Assembly (NCBI GenBank): GCA_964544155.1
Contig: CAZJAH010000005.1
Coordinates: forward strand, 1-64,000
DNA from: CAZJAH01 sp964544155
GTDB taxonomy: Bacteria > Bacteroidota > Ignavibacteria > Kapaibacteriales > UBA2268
Reading direction: 5' to 3'
Length of the DNA stretch: 64,000 nt
Part shown: piece after piece, positions 1-9,216 of the stretch
Numbering within the stretch: the first letter of the stretch is position 1
Layout: every line of letters starts with the position of its first letter
The notes under the pieces: generated by a model
What the model was told of the DNA's origin: nothing
Seen by the model: only the letters and a program-made list of their open reading frames with translations
The model's database searches: none
Program-made: the position numbers and the translations under genes

Positions 1-402
1 AAGTGGTCAGTTCATTTACTGCCAATATACGCAAAGTTGGTAAATATGCAATGGTAAATTGTGAATTTAGAAGAATCCATTTCCCTCTCCTTCGGAGCCG
101 CCTCCGCCGGCGGAGGATAGCCTCAATAAATGCTACAATAATGCCTCACCTTCGGGGTTGGTAGCGGTGTATTCGGGATATTGTGGCATCTTATTTGCAA
201 TTGTTTGTTAATTACCACAATTCGTTTTCTCCCCCTCGCTGAGGGGAAGTGGCTGACGTAGTCAGGCGATGGGGAGGGAACGGAAGCAGCAGGTTGATAA
301 CCTGCACGGGCGGTTATAATACGAGGGTATTTTATATTCTCCCCTGGAGGACAGGGGGCTGATACCCCCTGTCTTATTACATCAATTATTTATTTAAACA
401 AA
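1..402. other. Hairpin-rich intergenic region
   Basis: No convincing gene is visible. The stretch is packed with short inverted repeats: a perfect 16-bp GC-rich palindrome at 101-116 (CCTCCGCCGGCGGAGG), a CTCC-TTCG-GAG hairpin just before it, a degenerate CAACCCCGAAGG-type motif read on the minus strand at 144-161, a CCCCTC/GAGGGG hairpin at 232-246, and a strong hairpin at 350-373 just past the icmF stop. The density of GC-rich dyads in otherwise AT-rich spacer suggests REP-like elements or remnants of a repeat family. Repeat status cannot be tested within one window. Confidence 0.5.
350..373 (-). terminator. Stem-loop after icmF
   Basis: Nine base pairs (GACAGGGGG pairing with CCCCCTGTC) surround a six-base loop 30 nt past the icmF stop codon. 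No run of T follows on the minus strand, so this may be a transcript-end stabilising hairpin or a non-canonical terminator. Confidence 0.45.
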
Positions 403-3400
403 CTACATTCCGCGCCTGTATTTGCCTCCGATTTCATACAACACACGGGTGATCTGCCCCATTGAGGCGTACTGTACTGTGTTTAGCAGCTCTTCGAATA
501 TATTGCCTTTTTGCAGAGCTACTTCTTTAAGGCGCCTGAGGGCATCATCCGCGCTGCCTGAATGTTCTTTATGGAAGCTTTCGAGGTCGCGCAGGCGCTG
601 CTGTTTTTCTTCTTCGTCGGCACGAATAACCTGCATTGTATCATAAGGGCTTTCGCCGTCTTCCTTCAGAAATGTGTTTACACCTATCAGAGGATATTCT
701 CCTGACTGCTTCAGATACTCGTATTTCATGGATTCCTCCTGTATCTTTGAGCGCTGATACTGGGTTTCCATGGCTCCCGGCACTCCGCCGCGCCTGGATA
801 AGCGCCTGAATTCCATAAGAACAGCTTCCTCAACAAGCTTAGTCAGCTCTTCAATGATGAACGCTCCCTGATTGGGATTCTCATTTTTCAGCATACCGAA
901 TTCCCTGCTCAATATAAGCTGGATAGCCATGGACCTTCTGACGGATTCCTCTGTAGGAGTTGTCACGGCCTCGTCATAGGAGTTAGTATGCAGTGAATTA
1001 CAATTATCATAGAAAGCAATAAGGCCCTGAAGCGTAGTCCTGATGTCATTAAAATCAACCTCCTGGGCATGAAGCGAGCGCCCCGAGGTCTGAATGTGAT
1101 ATTTAAGCTTCTGGCTGCGTTCGTTCCCGCCATAGAGGTCTCTTAACGCGATTGCCCAAATCCTTCTAGCAACCCTACCTATGACTGAATATTCCGGATC
1201 CATGCCGTTTGAGAAGAAGAATGACAGGTTAGGAGCAAAATCATCGACATTAATGCCGCGCTTTAGGAAGTATTCTACATAGGTAAATCCGTTAGCCAAA
1301 GTAAATGCTAACTGAGTAATGGGGTTAGCTCCTGCTTCCGCGATATGATATCCGCTGATGCTCAGCGAATAATAATTCTTGATTTTATTTTTTGAAAGAT
1401 ATTCCTGCAGGTCGCCGATAAGCTTCATTGCAAAATCGATCGAAAATATGATCGTGTTCTGCGCCTGATCCTCCTTAAGCATATCCGCCTGAACTGTACC
1501 TCGGAGCTTTCTGAATGTTTCGACCTTGACCTCTTCCCTTTTTTCGGAACTTAGATCGGCATCGTTAAGACCAAGCTTTTCAAGCTCCCTCCTGTATGCC
1601 GTCATGAAGTAAAAAGCCACCATAATCGGCGCCGGGGCATTGATAGTCATCGACACCGAGGTCAGTGGATCAGTCTGGTCGAATCCCTGCAAAAGCCTGT
1701 CCATATCGTCTATTGTACATATTGATACGCCAGCGTCACCAATCTTTCCGTAAATATCAGGCCTGGTATCCGGATCCTCGGCATAGAGTGTTATTCCGTC
1801 AAATGCTACTGACAGCCTCTTGGCCGGGTCATCTTTTGTGAGGTAGTGGAATCTCTTATTAGTCCGGGCAGGCGAGCCTTCACCGGCGAACTGCCTTTTC
1901 GGGTCTTCTGTTGTACGTTTAAATGGAAATACACCGGCAGTGAATGGAAATTCCCCGGGGAAATTTTCAAGATAGCGGTATCTGACTAGCTCGCGCCATG
2001 ATTCATAAGTCGGCGGCATAACCCGCGGCATTTTAGTCTCGGCAAGGCTTTCGTGGATGAGCTTTATTTTGATATTTTTTCCCTGAATATTATATTCAAG
2101 CTCATCCTGCAGGTATTTTGCTTTAAGCTCGGGCCATCTTTCAAGAAATGACCTTGTTTTTTCTTCGAGAGAATCCCATACTTCGTTGAATTTCTTATTG
2201 ATATTTTCCGCGCCATCCTCATTTTTCATGTGTTCATAGGTATCTTTGAGGGATTGAGCCAGGCGGGACTTTACGGATTCATCTTCGGCTTTTTTGTGGT
2301 ATTTTTCCACGGTATCGGCGATTTCAGCAAGATAATTGCTTCTATCGGGTTCGATTATACCGAAATTAAGATCGACCTTTGTCGGCAGGATATCGATCAT
2401 ATCCTTGTGCTTATGGTAGGAAGCATGGGTTTTTTCTTCCAGGGATTTAAGCAGATCCCTGAATAGCCTGTTAATTCCCGCGTTATTGAACTGATTGCTG
2501 CTAGTGGCATACACCGGAAGCTCAAGCTCATCAAGTGTCTTGCTCTTGTCCGCTTTGAATCCGGTATTGCGAATAAAATTGATCTTAACTTCGCGGAGGG
2601 CGTCCTCACCGCCGAATTTCTCGAATTTATTGATAACAACATAATCCGCAATATCGAGCATGTCTATCTTTTCGAGCTGAGTTGGAGCTCCGAATTCCGC
2701 GGTCATAACATAGATGGATTTATCGGCGAATTCGCTTATGAGGCTGTCGCCCTGCCCGATACCGCTGGTTTCAACAATTATTATGTCGAATCCCGCGGCT
2801 TTAAGGGCGGCTATGGAATCATCAAGGCTCTCGCTTACTTCAGTGCGGCTTTCCCTGGTGGCAAAACTTCTGAAGTATACCCTGGAATCATATATCTGGT
2901 TATACCTGATCCTGTCGCCCAGCAAAGCGCCGCCGCTGCGGCTTTTAGAAGGATCGATGGCAATAACGCCTACCGTTACATCCTCCGTAAAGCTTAAAAA
3001 GCGTCCAATTATCTCATCTATAAGTGAACTTTTACCGCTTCCGCCTGTACCTGTTACACCGAAAACAATGGATTTCCCTTTGTCATACTTACCGTACAAA
3101 TTCTTTAGGGCCTGCCTTTCTTCAGAATCTGAATTTTCAATATACGTAAGCTGCTTTGCTATTAAATAATGATTGGCCGTGCCTGTTTCTTCAATTAACT
3201 GATCGTTAATTTCATAATAGCTTTCCCCGGAAAGGGCTTTCTTATGCTCTTTTATACGCTTAATAATGTCGTCGGAAATCCCGTCAATGCCTATTTTCTG
3301 GCCGTCTTCAGCATGATATATGCGTTCGACGCCGTATTCTTCAAGTGCTTTTATTTCACGCGGCAGAATTACTCCGCCCCCGCCGCCGAAGACGAGTATA

Positions 3401-3711
3401 TTATCCGCTTTCCATTCCTTTAATGAATCTACTATATAGCGGAAGTACTCATTATGACCTCCCTGATAGCTGCTGACCAGTATGGCGTCAACATCTTCCT
3501 GGATGGCGACAGTTATTACTTCCCTTACCGAGCGGTTGTGGCCGAGGTGGATCACCTCCGCGCCGCGCTTATGCAGCAGCCTGCGGAATAGGTTTATAGA
3601 TACGTCGTGCCCGTCGAAGAGGGCTGCCGCCGTGAGCACTCTTATATTTGAAACATCATGTATTTTGCTTTTTCTTTCCTGAACTTCGCTTTGTACTTCT
3701 GTAAAACTCAT
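403..3711 (-). CDS. icmF: Fused isobutyryl-CoA mutase IcmF (B12-dependent)
   Basis: Interconverts isobutyryl-CoA and n-butyryl-CoA with adenosylcobalamin. The 1102 residues show the full IcmF order: B12-binding domain (about 22-155, with D33-G-H35-D), a MeaI-type GTPase chaperone domain (P-loop GTGGSGKSS at 221-229), a linker, and the TIM-barrel mutase domain (about 560-1102, with SISGYH including H789). In the substrate pocket F595 and Q751 occupy the positions that are Tyr and Arg in methylmalonyl-CoA mutase, which is the isobutyryl-CoA mutase pattern. It starts 3 nt after the stop of an acyl-CoA dehydrogenase, so the two are co-transcribed. The GTPase presumably gates cofactor loading and repair, as in other IcmF proteins. 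No cobalamin riboswitch was recognised upstream. Confidence 0.93.
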   Translation of the reverse strand: MSFTEVQSEVQERKSKIHDVSNIRVLTAAALFDGHDVSINLFRRLLHKRGAEVIHLGHNRSVREVITVAIQEDVDAILVSSYQGGHNEYFRYIVDSLKEWKADNILVFGGGGGVILPREIKALEEYGVERIYHAEDGQKIGIDGISDDIIKRIKEHKKALSGESYYEINDQLIEETGTANHYLIAKQLTYIENSDSEERQALKNLYGKYDKGKSIVFGVTGTGGSGKSSLIDEIIGRFLSFTEDVTVGVIAIDPSKSRSGGALLGDRIRYNQIYDSRVYFRSFATRESRTEVSESLDDSIAALKAAGFDIIIVETSGIGQGDSLISEFADKSIYVMTAEFGAPTQLEKIDMLDIADYVVINKFEKFGGEDALREVKINFIRNTGFKADKSKTLDELELPVYATSSNQFNNAGINRLFRDLLKSLEEKTHASYHKHKDMIDILPTKVDLNFGIIEPDRSNYLAEIADTVEKYHKKAEDESVKSRLAQSLKDTYEHMKNEDGAENINKKFNEVWDSLEEKTRSFLERWPELKAKYLQDELEYNIQGKNIKIKLIHESLAETKMPRVMPPTYESWRELVRYRYLENFPGEFPFTAGVFPFKRTTEDPKRQFAGEGSPARTNKRFHYLTKDDPAKRLSVAFDGITLYAEDPDTRPDIYGKIGDAGVSICTIDDMDRLLQGFDQTDPLTSVSMTINAPAPIMVAFYFMTAYRRELEKLGLNDADLSSEKREEVKVETFRKLRGTVQADMLKEDQAQNTIIFSIDFAMKLIGDLQEYLSKNKIKNYYSLSISGYHIAEAGANPITQLAFTLANGFTYVEYFLKRGINVDDFAPNLSFFFSNGMDPEYSVIGRVARRIWAIALRDLYGGNERSQKLKYHIQTSGRSLHAQEVDFNDIRTTLQGLIAFYDNCNSLHTNSYDEAVTTPTEESVRRSMAIQLILSREFGMLKNENPNQGAFIIEELTKLVEEAVLMEFRRLSRRGGVPGAMETQYQRSKIQEESMKYEYLKQSGEYPLIGVNTFLKEDGESPYDTMQVIRADEEEKQQRLRDLESFHKEHSGSADDALRRLKEVALQKGNIFEELLNTVQYASMGQITRVLYEIGGKYRRGM

Positions 3712-3714
3712 AAC

Positions 3715-4857
3715 TTAATCCTTAAGTAAACTCCTCGATATTACTAATCTTTGAATTTCACTGGTTCCTTCGTAGAGTTCGGTGATCTTGGCGTCTCTGT
3801 AGTAGCGTTCTACATTGAAGTCCTCAGTGTAACCGTATCCTCCATGGATCTGAATGCCTTTATTTGCGCAGAACATGGCCACTTCTGAAGCTTTAAGTTT
3901 AGCCATTGCTGCTTCAGTGGAATAATTCATTCCGCGGTCCTTCATAAGGCTGGCCCGGTGAGTCAAAAGCCAGGCGGCGTCATATTCCATTTTCATATCC
4001 GAAAGCATCCACTGAATGGCCTGGAAGTTAGCTATTGGCTGGTCGAATTGTTCGCGCTCTTTGGAATATTTAACTGAATCCTCCAGCGCGGCGCGTGCTA
4101 TCCCAAGAGCCTGCGAAGCTATACCAAGCCTGCCGCCGTCAAGAGTAACCATTGCCACTTTGAATCCTTTGTTAAGCTCGCCAAGCAGGTTTTCTTCGGG
4201 AACTTCTACATTTTCTAAAATTATCTCTGCCGTGGATGATGATTTTATACCGAGCTTGCGTTCAATCTTCCCAATTTTATAGCCGGGCATATCCTTTTCA
4301 ACTATAAAGGCGCTCACGCCTCTTGTTTTCTTGCCGGGTTCGGTTGAAGCTATCAGCACGAAAACATCTGCTTCTTTTCCGTTAGTGGCAAATAACTTCG
4401 ATCCGTTCAATATCCATTTGTTTCCTTGTTTGACAGCAGTAGTTCTTGTATTTCCGGCGTCGGATCCGGCCTGCGCTTCAGTTAATGAGAAGCTGCCTAT
4501 CTTTTCTCCGGAAAGTAATCCCGGGAGGTATTTCTGCTTCTGTTGCTCAGTACCGAAGCGGTAAATTGGATCGCATACCAGCGATGAATGCGCCGATACT
4601 ACTACACCAGTGGAAGCGCACCAGCGCGATATTTCCTCGATTGCCAGCATATAGGAAACAAAATCCATGCCCGCGCCGCCGTATTCAGTAGGGTATGCTA
4701 TACCCATCAGGCCCAGCTCGCCTGCTTCCTTGATAATATCCGCCGGGTATTTGTGGTTACGTTCGTTTTCTGAGGCTACTGGAGCGATTTTTTCTTTGGC
4801 AAATTTTTCTACCATCTCCCTGAGCATTTTCTGCTCGTCAGTAAGCAAGTAATCCAT
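3715..4857 (-). CDS. Acyl-CoA dehydrogenase (short-chain type)
   Basis: FAD enzyme that forms the 2,3-double bond of an acyl-CoA and passes electrons to ETF. At 380 residues it is the usual length. The C-terminal motif LYEGTSEIQ carries the catalytic base at E363, the position used in butyryl- and short-chain acyl-CoA dehydrogenases, and the FSLTEAQAGSD flavin/substrate motif lies near residues 125-135. It is the first gene of a two-gene operon with icmF, so butyryl-CoA, isobutyryl-CoA or 2-methylbutyryl-CoA are plausible substrates. The exact acyl chain cannot be read from the sequence. A second, distinct paralogue lies divergently at 5210. Confidence 0.92.
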   Translation of the reverse strand: MDYLLTDEQKMLREMVEKFAKEKIAPVASENERNHKYPADIIKEAGELGLMGIAYPTEYGGAGMDFVSYMLAIEEISRWCASTGVVVSAHSSLVCDPIYRFGTEQQKQKYLPGLLSGEKIGSFSLTEAQAGSDAGNTRTTAVKQGNKWILNGSKLFATNGKEADVFVLIASTEPGKKTRGVSAFIVEKDMPGYKIGKIERKLGIKSSSTAEIILENVEVPEENLLGELNKGFKVAMVTLDGGRLGIASQALGIARAALEDSVKYSKEREQFDQPIANFQAIQWMLSDMKMEYDAAWLLTHRASLMKDRGMNYSTEAAMAKLKASEVAMFCANKGIQIHGGYGYTEDFNVERYYRDAKITELYEGTSEIQRLVISRSLLKD

Positions 4858-5209
4858 GAAGAACTCCTATTTTTTTTCTGTTTATGATGAGAATATTAAA
4901 AATCTTAATGAAACCGGAATTAACAGGCATTTACGGTTTAACTTAAGCTAAGCAAATGCTTCGTTTTAACTTATTCGTCAGAATCCCCTGTCATACATAA
5001 AATTTAGCTTCCTGACGGATGTGCCGGTATTTTTATATAATAATATAAAAAAAAAATTATATATTCTGAACAAATTTAATTTTAATTTAATGAATAAATT
5101 TCATATAATGTGTTACCCCGAATTACGTTAAAGAGATGTAATAAAATATATGATACCGTGTATATAATACCGGTCCGCGTCACATTAGTTTAGCAGTGAG
5201 GAGACATAA
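4858..5209. promoter_or_regulatory. Divergent promoter region between two acyl-CoA dehydrogenase operons
   Basis: This 352-bp AT-rich spacer separates two outward-facing acyl-CoA operons and must hold both promoters. It contains a long A/T tract around 5038-5065 and a direct repeat of ATACCG near 5153-5172. I found no convincing dyad for a TetR-type fatty-acid regulator and no RNA gene. The plus-strand gene has a GAGGAG ribosome site near 5198. Confidence 0.4.
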
Positions 5210-6367
5210 ATGAGCCTTGACCGTAATTTATCAGATGAGCAGATAATGCTCAGAGAAACCGTAAGAAAATTTGCAGAAGATATCATCCGGCCCGCCGCTA
5301 AGGAACTCGATGAAAACGAAGAATTTTCCTATGAGATCACCCAAAAAATGGCCGAAATGGGCTTTCTCGCGGCTTTCCTGCCGCCGGAATACGGAGGCAG
5401 CGGCCTGGATTACCTTTCGTACATAATGGTTGTTGAAGAGCTGTCACGTGTGGACGGATCGCAGGCAGCAACCATTGCCGCGCATAATTCACTCGGGATA
5501 GGGCCATTGCTCTATTATGGAAATGAAGCGCAAAAAAAGAAATACCTTCCGGAGCTGGCCGCAGGCAAGCTCTGGGGATTCGGCCTTACCGAGCCGCAGT
5601 CTGGTTCGGACGCGGGCAATTCCAATACCACCGCGGTAAAAGACGGCAGCGAATGGGTGCTCAACGGCCATAAGATATTCATTACCAACGCCGCGACTGA
5701 TGTGACTTTAGGATCGACTATTCTGGCGGCTACAGGCAGCAGGGATGACGGCAAAAAGGAGCTTAGCTGCTTTATTGTCGAAAACGGAACACCGGGCTAT
5801 ACGGTCAGGCCCCTGCACGGCAAGATGATGTGGAGAGCCTCGAATACGGCGGAAATGTACCTCGAAGATGTACGCGTACCCGAAGAGAATATGCTCGGCA
5901 AGCGGGGCGAAGGCTTTAAGCAGATGCTTAAAACGCTGGATAACGGCAGGCTTTCGATTGCGGCAATGGGGCTCGGGCTGGCGCAGGGTGCGCTTGATTA
6001 CGCGCTTGATTACGCAAAAGAGAGAAAGGCTTTCGGCAAGCCGCTTATTGGCTATCAGGCAAATGCCTTTAAGCTTGCTGATGTGGAAATGGGGCTGGAA
6101 CTCGCCAGGAACTACCTTTACGATACTTGCCGCATGTGCGAAGAAGGCAAGAGGATAACCAAGGAATCCGCGATAGCAAAGCTGTACTGCTCTGAGCTGG
6201 CACACAAAGCGGCTGACCACTGCGTGCAGATACTGGGCGGATACGGCCTTATGAAAGAATACGATGCCGAACGTTATTACCGCGACCAGAAGCTGCTCGA
6301 GATCGGCGAAGGCACATCGGAAATACAACGCATTGTAATAGCCAGAATGCTCGGATGCCAGGTATAG
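5210..6367 (+). CDS. Acyl-CoA dehydrogenase
   Basis: Second acyl-CoA dehydrogenase of the locus (385 residues). The FGLTEPQSGSD flavin-binding motif is present near residues 123-133, and the catalytic glutamate is E367 in IGEGTSEIQ; the family's usual Tyr/Phe two residues earlier is Ile. It heads the plus-strand run with the HMG-CoA synthase-like, thiolase and DUF35 genes (gap to the next start 69 nt). Preceded by a good GAGGAG ribosome site. Butyryl-CoA dehydrogenase or a branched-chain acyl-CoA dehydrogenase are both possible. An ETF is not encoded in the window. Confidence 0.92.
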   Translation: MSLDRNLSDEQIMLRETVRKFAEDIIRPAAKELDENEEFSYEITQKMAEMGFLAAFLPPEYGGSGLDYLSYIMVVEELSRVDGSQAATIAAHNSLGIGPLLYYGNEAQKKKYLPELAAGKLWGFGLTEPQSGSDAGNSNTTAVKDGSEWVLNGHKIFITNAATDVTLGSTILAATGSRDDGKKELSCFIVENGTPGYTVRPLHGKMMWRASNTAEMYLEDVRVPEENMLGKRGEGFKQMLKTLDNGRLSIAAMGLGLAQGALDYALDYAKERKAFGKPLIGYQANAFKLADVEMGLELARNYLYDTCRMCEEGKRITKESAIAKLYCSELAHKAADHCVQILGGYGLMKEYDAERYYRDQKLLEIGEGTSEIQRIVIARMLGCQV

Positions 6368-6436
6368 GCTTAAATTTTTAAATAAAACTTATGAAAAAAT
6401 TAACAAATCATTGTTCAACAAAAAGCGGAGAAATTG

Positions 6437-7483
6437 ATGGCAGGAATAGTCGGATACGGGTCTTATGTACCCGCTTACCGTATAAAATCGAAAACGATTG
6501 CCGATCAATGGGGAGATGATGCCGCCATTATCGAACGCGGACTGCTCCTTAGTGAGAAAAGCGTTCCCGGTTATGATGAAGACACCATAACCATTTCGGT
6601 ACAGGCGGCCAAATACGCCCTTCAGCGCGCGGGTATAGACCCGCAGAAAATCGGGGCTGTTTATATCGGCTCTGAATCACATCCTTACGCGGTTAAGCCC
6701 TCGGGCACCGTTCTTATTGAAGCTATTGGCATTGGCCCTCATGTGCATGTGGCAGACCTCGAATTTGCCTGTAAAGCAGGCTCTGAAGGTATGTTCATTG
6801 CTTACAGCCACGTTAAATCAGGCAATCTTGATTATGCCCTCGCCATAGGCGCGGATACATCACAGGGCGCCCCCGGCGACGCGCTTGAATACTCGGCTTC
6901 GGCAGGCGGAGCTGCATTTATTTTCGGTAAGGAAAAGATCCTCGCCGAAGTTATCGAAACGCATTCATTTACTTCAGATACAGCAGACTTCTGGCGAAGG
7001 GAATACAAGATGTACCCCAGGCACGGCGGCAGGTTCACAGGCGAGCCGGCTTACTTCAAGCATGTGCTCGGCTGCGCCGACGCGCTTTTGGAAAAATCCA
7101 ACCACAAGCCGGAAGACTTCAAGTACGCGGTATTCCATATGCCTAACGGCAAATTCCCGTTAAAGGCCGGAAAAATTCTCGGCTTTAAGAGGGATCAGCT
7201 CGAACAGGGCTGGGTTGTAAGCCTTATGGGCAATACATATTCGGGTTCTTCACCGACAGGGCTGGCTTCGATACTCGACGTTATCAAGCCGGGCGAAAAA
7301 GCCTTTATGGTATCCTTCGGATCGGGCGCCGGCAGCGACGGATTTATCTTCCAGGCTACCGACCTGATAAGCGAAGTGCAGGATAAAGCCCCGCACACAA
7401 GAGATATCATCAACGGAAAGAAGATTTACCTGAATTACGGACAGTACGCGGCTTATCGTAAAAAAATTATGTTTAATGATTAA
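6437..7483 (+). CDS. Archaeal-type hydroxymethylglutaryl-CoA synthase
   Basis: Condenses acetoacetyl-CoA with acetyl-CoA to HMG-CoA, or performs a related acyl-CoA condensation. The 348-residue length and the opening GIVGYGSYVPAYRIK match the short archaeal HMG-CoA synthase family rather than the longer eukaryote/Gram-positive MvaS. The catalytic glutamate sits in GSESHP (about residue 80), the nucleophile is C112 in FACKAG, and a conserved His lies in FHMPNGKFP. The ATG at 6437 is chosen over the in-frame TTG at 6434 because GGAG at 6427-6430 is well spaced. It is followed at 12 nt by the thiolase and then DUF35, the same trio that forms the channelled thiolase/HMG-CoA synthase complex in archaea. 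No HMG-CoA reductase or lyase is in the window. Confidence 0.88.
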   Translation: MAGIVGYGSYVPAYRIKSKTIADQWGDDAAIIERGLLLSEKSVPGYDEDTITISVQAAKYALQRAGIDPQKIGAVYIGSESHPYAVKPSGTVLIEAIGIGPHVHVADLEFACKAGSEGMFIAYSHVKSGNLDYALAIGADTSQGAPGDALEYSASAGGAAFIFGKEKILAEVIETHSFTSDTADFWRREYKMYPRHGGRFTGEPAYFKHVLGCADALLEKSNHKPEDFKYAVFHMPNGKFPLKAGKILGFKRDQLEQGWVVSLMGNTYSGSSPTGLASILDVIKPGEKAFMVSFGSGAGSDGFIFQATDLISEVQDKAPHTRDIINGKKIYLNYGQYAAYRKKIMFND

Positions 7484-7495
7484 ATTGGAGTAAAA

Positions 7496-8644
7496 ATGCG
7501 CGATGTTGCTATAATCGGCGTCGGCATGACCAAATTCGGTGAGCTGTGGGATCAGGGTATCCGCGATATGTTCGCCGAAGCAGGCCTTAAGGCCATGGAT
7601 AATGCCGGAGTTGAAAAAATAGATTCCTTTTACGTTGGAGCTATGTCCAGCGGATTATACGCCAGCCAGGAGCACTTAAACTCGCTCATGGCTGATTACT
7701 TAGGCCAGCGCGGCGCTGCCGGAGCCAGGATCGAATCGGCCTGCGCTTCGGGAAGCTCGGCTCTCAGAATAGGCTATATGGATATCGCTTCCGGTATGGC
7801 AGATGTGGTACTCGCGGGAGGTGTTGAAAAAATGTGGGACGCCGATGACGGAACCTACATACTCGCTACAGCCGCAGACCAGGAATACGAAGCATATAAC
7901 GGTGTGACCTTCCCGGGCCTTTATGCCATGATGGCGCGTTCATATATGGATAAATTCGGCCTTACCCGCGAGGAACTCGCCCAAGTACCGATAAAGAACC
8001 ATAAACATGCCGTTAAAAACGAAAAAGCCCAGTATCCCTATGAGCTTACCCTCGATACAGTGCTTAATTCATCTATGGTAGCAGACCCGCTCAGGCTGAT
8101 GGACTGCTCGCCTATTACCGACGGAGCGGCTGCCGTGATAATGGTACCGCTGGAAAAAGCAAAGCAATACACTGACAATTACATTAAGATCAAAGGCATT
8201 GGCGCTTCAACAAGCGCAATCGCGCTGCATGACCGCAAAGACCTGACAAAGCTCGAAGCAGTCAGGCTTGCTGCCGACCGCGCTTTCAAGATGGCAGGCG
8301 TTAAGATTGGCGATATTAACTTTGCCGAGCTGCATGACTGTTTCTCGATCGCAGAAATAATTGTTGCCGAGGAACTGGGATTCTTCGATTACGGCAAAGG
8401 CGGCAAAGCTATAGCTGAAGGCAGGGGCACATATGGCGATAAGTTCGTGCTCAATAGCAGCGGCGGACTTAAAGCCAAGGGCCACCCCGTGGGCGCGACA
8501 GGAGTCGCGCAGGTGATAGAAGCTTATGAGCAGCTTACTGGCCAGGCAGGCGAAAGGCAGATTCAAAACGCCCGCTTAGGGTTGACCCAGAATATGGGCG
8601 GTTCAGGTGGAAGTTGTGTAATTCATATTCTGGAGGCAGTATAA
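7496..8644 (+). CDS. Thiolase (acetyl-CoA acetyltransferase, archaeal/SCP-x type)
   Basis: Forms or cleaves a beta-ketoacyl-CoA, most simply acetoacetyl-CoA from two acetyl-CoA. The nucleophile is C83 in ESACASGSS, the GHPVGATG motif supplies the active-site His, and the end has QNMGGSGGS, where classical thiolases carry HNxGG. At 382 residues it matches the archaeal thiolase subfamily that partners HMG-CoA synthase. Its TAA overlaps the DUF35 ATG by one base, so translation is likely coupled. In archaea this enzyme hands acetoacetyl-CoA to HMG-CoA synthase through a shared CoA site held by DUF35; whether that holds here is inference. Confidence 0.9.
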   Translation: MRDVAIIGVGMTKFGELWDQGIRDMFAEAGLKAMDNAGVEKIDSFYVGAMSSGLYASQEHLNSLMADYLGQRGAAGARIESACASGSSALRIGYMDIASGMADVVLAGGVEKMWDADDGTYILATAADQEYEAYNGVTFPGLYAMMARSYMDKFGLTREELAQVPIKNHKHAVKNEKAQYPYELTLDTVLNSSMVADPLRLMDCSPITDGAAAVIMVPLEKAKQYTDNYIKIKGIGASTSAIALHDRKDLTKLEAVRLAADRAFKMAGVKIGDINFAELHDCFSIAEIIVAEELGFFDYGKGGKAIAEGRGTYGDKFVLNSSGGLKAKGHPVGATGVAQVIEAYEQLTGQAGERQIQNARLGLTQNMGGSGGSCVIHILEAV

Positions 8645-9036
8645 TGGCTAATTCACCGAGATATACAAGAGAGATACCGCACAGGTACAGGCTGGAAGGA
8701 CAGAAGTTCAAAAGCGGCTTTGTGACGCTTGCCAACAGGTATGTGGATCCCACTACCGGCGAACGCGATTACGAAAATGTTATTCTTAAAAACACAGGCA
8801 AGATTATCTCATACACAATAATTCATGTGGCATCTCATCCATTTGCGACACATGGGCCTTTCCCCGTTGCGGTTATTGAAACCGATGACGGCGCCAGGCT
8901 CACGGCACAGATAGCAGACTGCAAGCATGAAGATATCAAAATAGGTGCGCGCGTGGAGCTTGTTTTCCGCAAGCTCACGGATGAAGGCTTTTCGGGCATT
9001 ATTAACTACGGCTATAAAGCCCTGCTTTTAGACTAG
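8644..9036 (+). CDS. DUF35 OB-fold scaffold protein lacking the zinc-ribbon cysteines
   Basis: This 130-residue protein is the third member of the thiolase/HMG-CoA synthase/DUF35 trio. The N-terminal EIPHRYRLEGQKFKSG aligns with the start of the archaeal DUF35 rubredoxin-like zinc ribbon, and the C-terminal half (about 45-130) has the OB-fold pattern with GPFPVAVIETDDG. All four zinc-binding cysteines expected in the N-terminal ribbon are replaced; the only cysteine is in IADCKH, in the OB fold. The ATG at 8644 overlaps the thiolase stop and follows GGAGG at 8632-8636. A bridging, non-catalytic role between the two enzymes is inferred from archaeal complexes. Confidence 0.82.
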   Translation: MANSPRYTREIPHRYRLEGQKFKSGFVTLANRYVDPTTGERDYENVILKNTGKIISYTIIHVASHPFATHGPFPVAVIETDDGARLTAQIADCKHEDIKIGARVELVFRKLTDEGFSGIINYGYKALLLD

Positions 9037-9061
9037 TTTTTTAGGATTTTAAGTATGACAT

Positions 9062-9096
9062 GGCTGTCGCTCTAAGGGGCGGCGGCTATTTTTTTT
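9062..9096 (+). terminator. Rho-independent terminator after DUF35
   Basis: An 11-bp stem (GGCTGTCGCTC with GGGCGGCGGCT, several G-T pairs) is followed by a T run, 25 nt after the DUF35 stop. Confidence 0.7.
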
Positions 9097-9216
9097 ATTT
9101 AATCAGCATTATCCCCCAATATTTTTATATGCTTTGTTGATCAGATATTTGGTTTCTTCGAAATCAAGCCTTTCAGATTTTTTTTAGCTAATCCCTGTTA
9201 TTTGAGAAAAGATAAT

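Noticed and set aside
4858..5209. Cobalamin riboswitch for the B12-dependent mutase operon
   Set aside because: The conserved B12-box and the expected helices were not found in this spacer.
5708..6328. 206-residue minus-strand frame within the acyl-CoA dehydrogenase gene
   Set aside because: It is fully antisense to a gene with clear catalytic motifs, has no ribosome site, and its composition is what the complement of that gene would give.
6434..6436. TTG start for the HMG-CoA synthase
   Set aside because: The next codon is ATG at 6437, with a better ribosome-site distance and the family's usual N-terminus.
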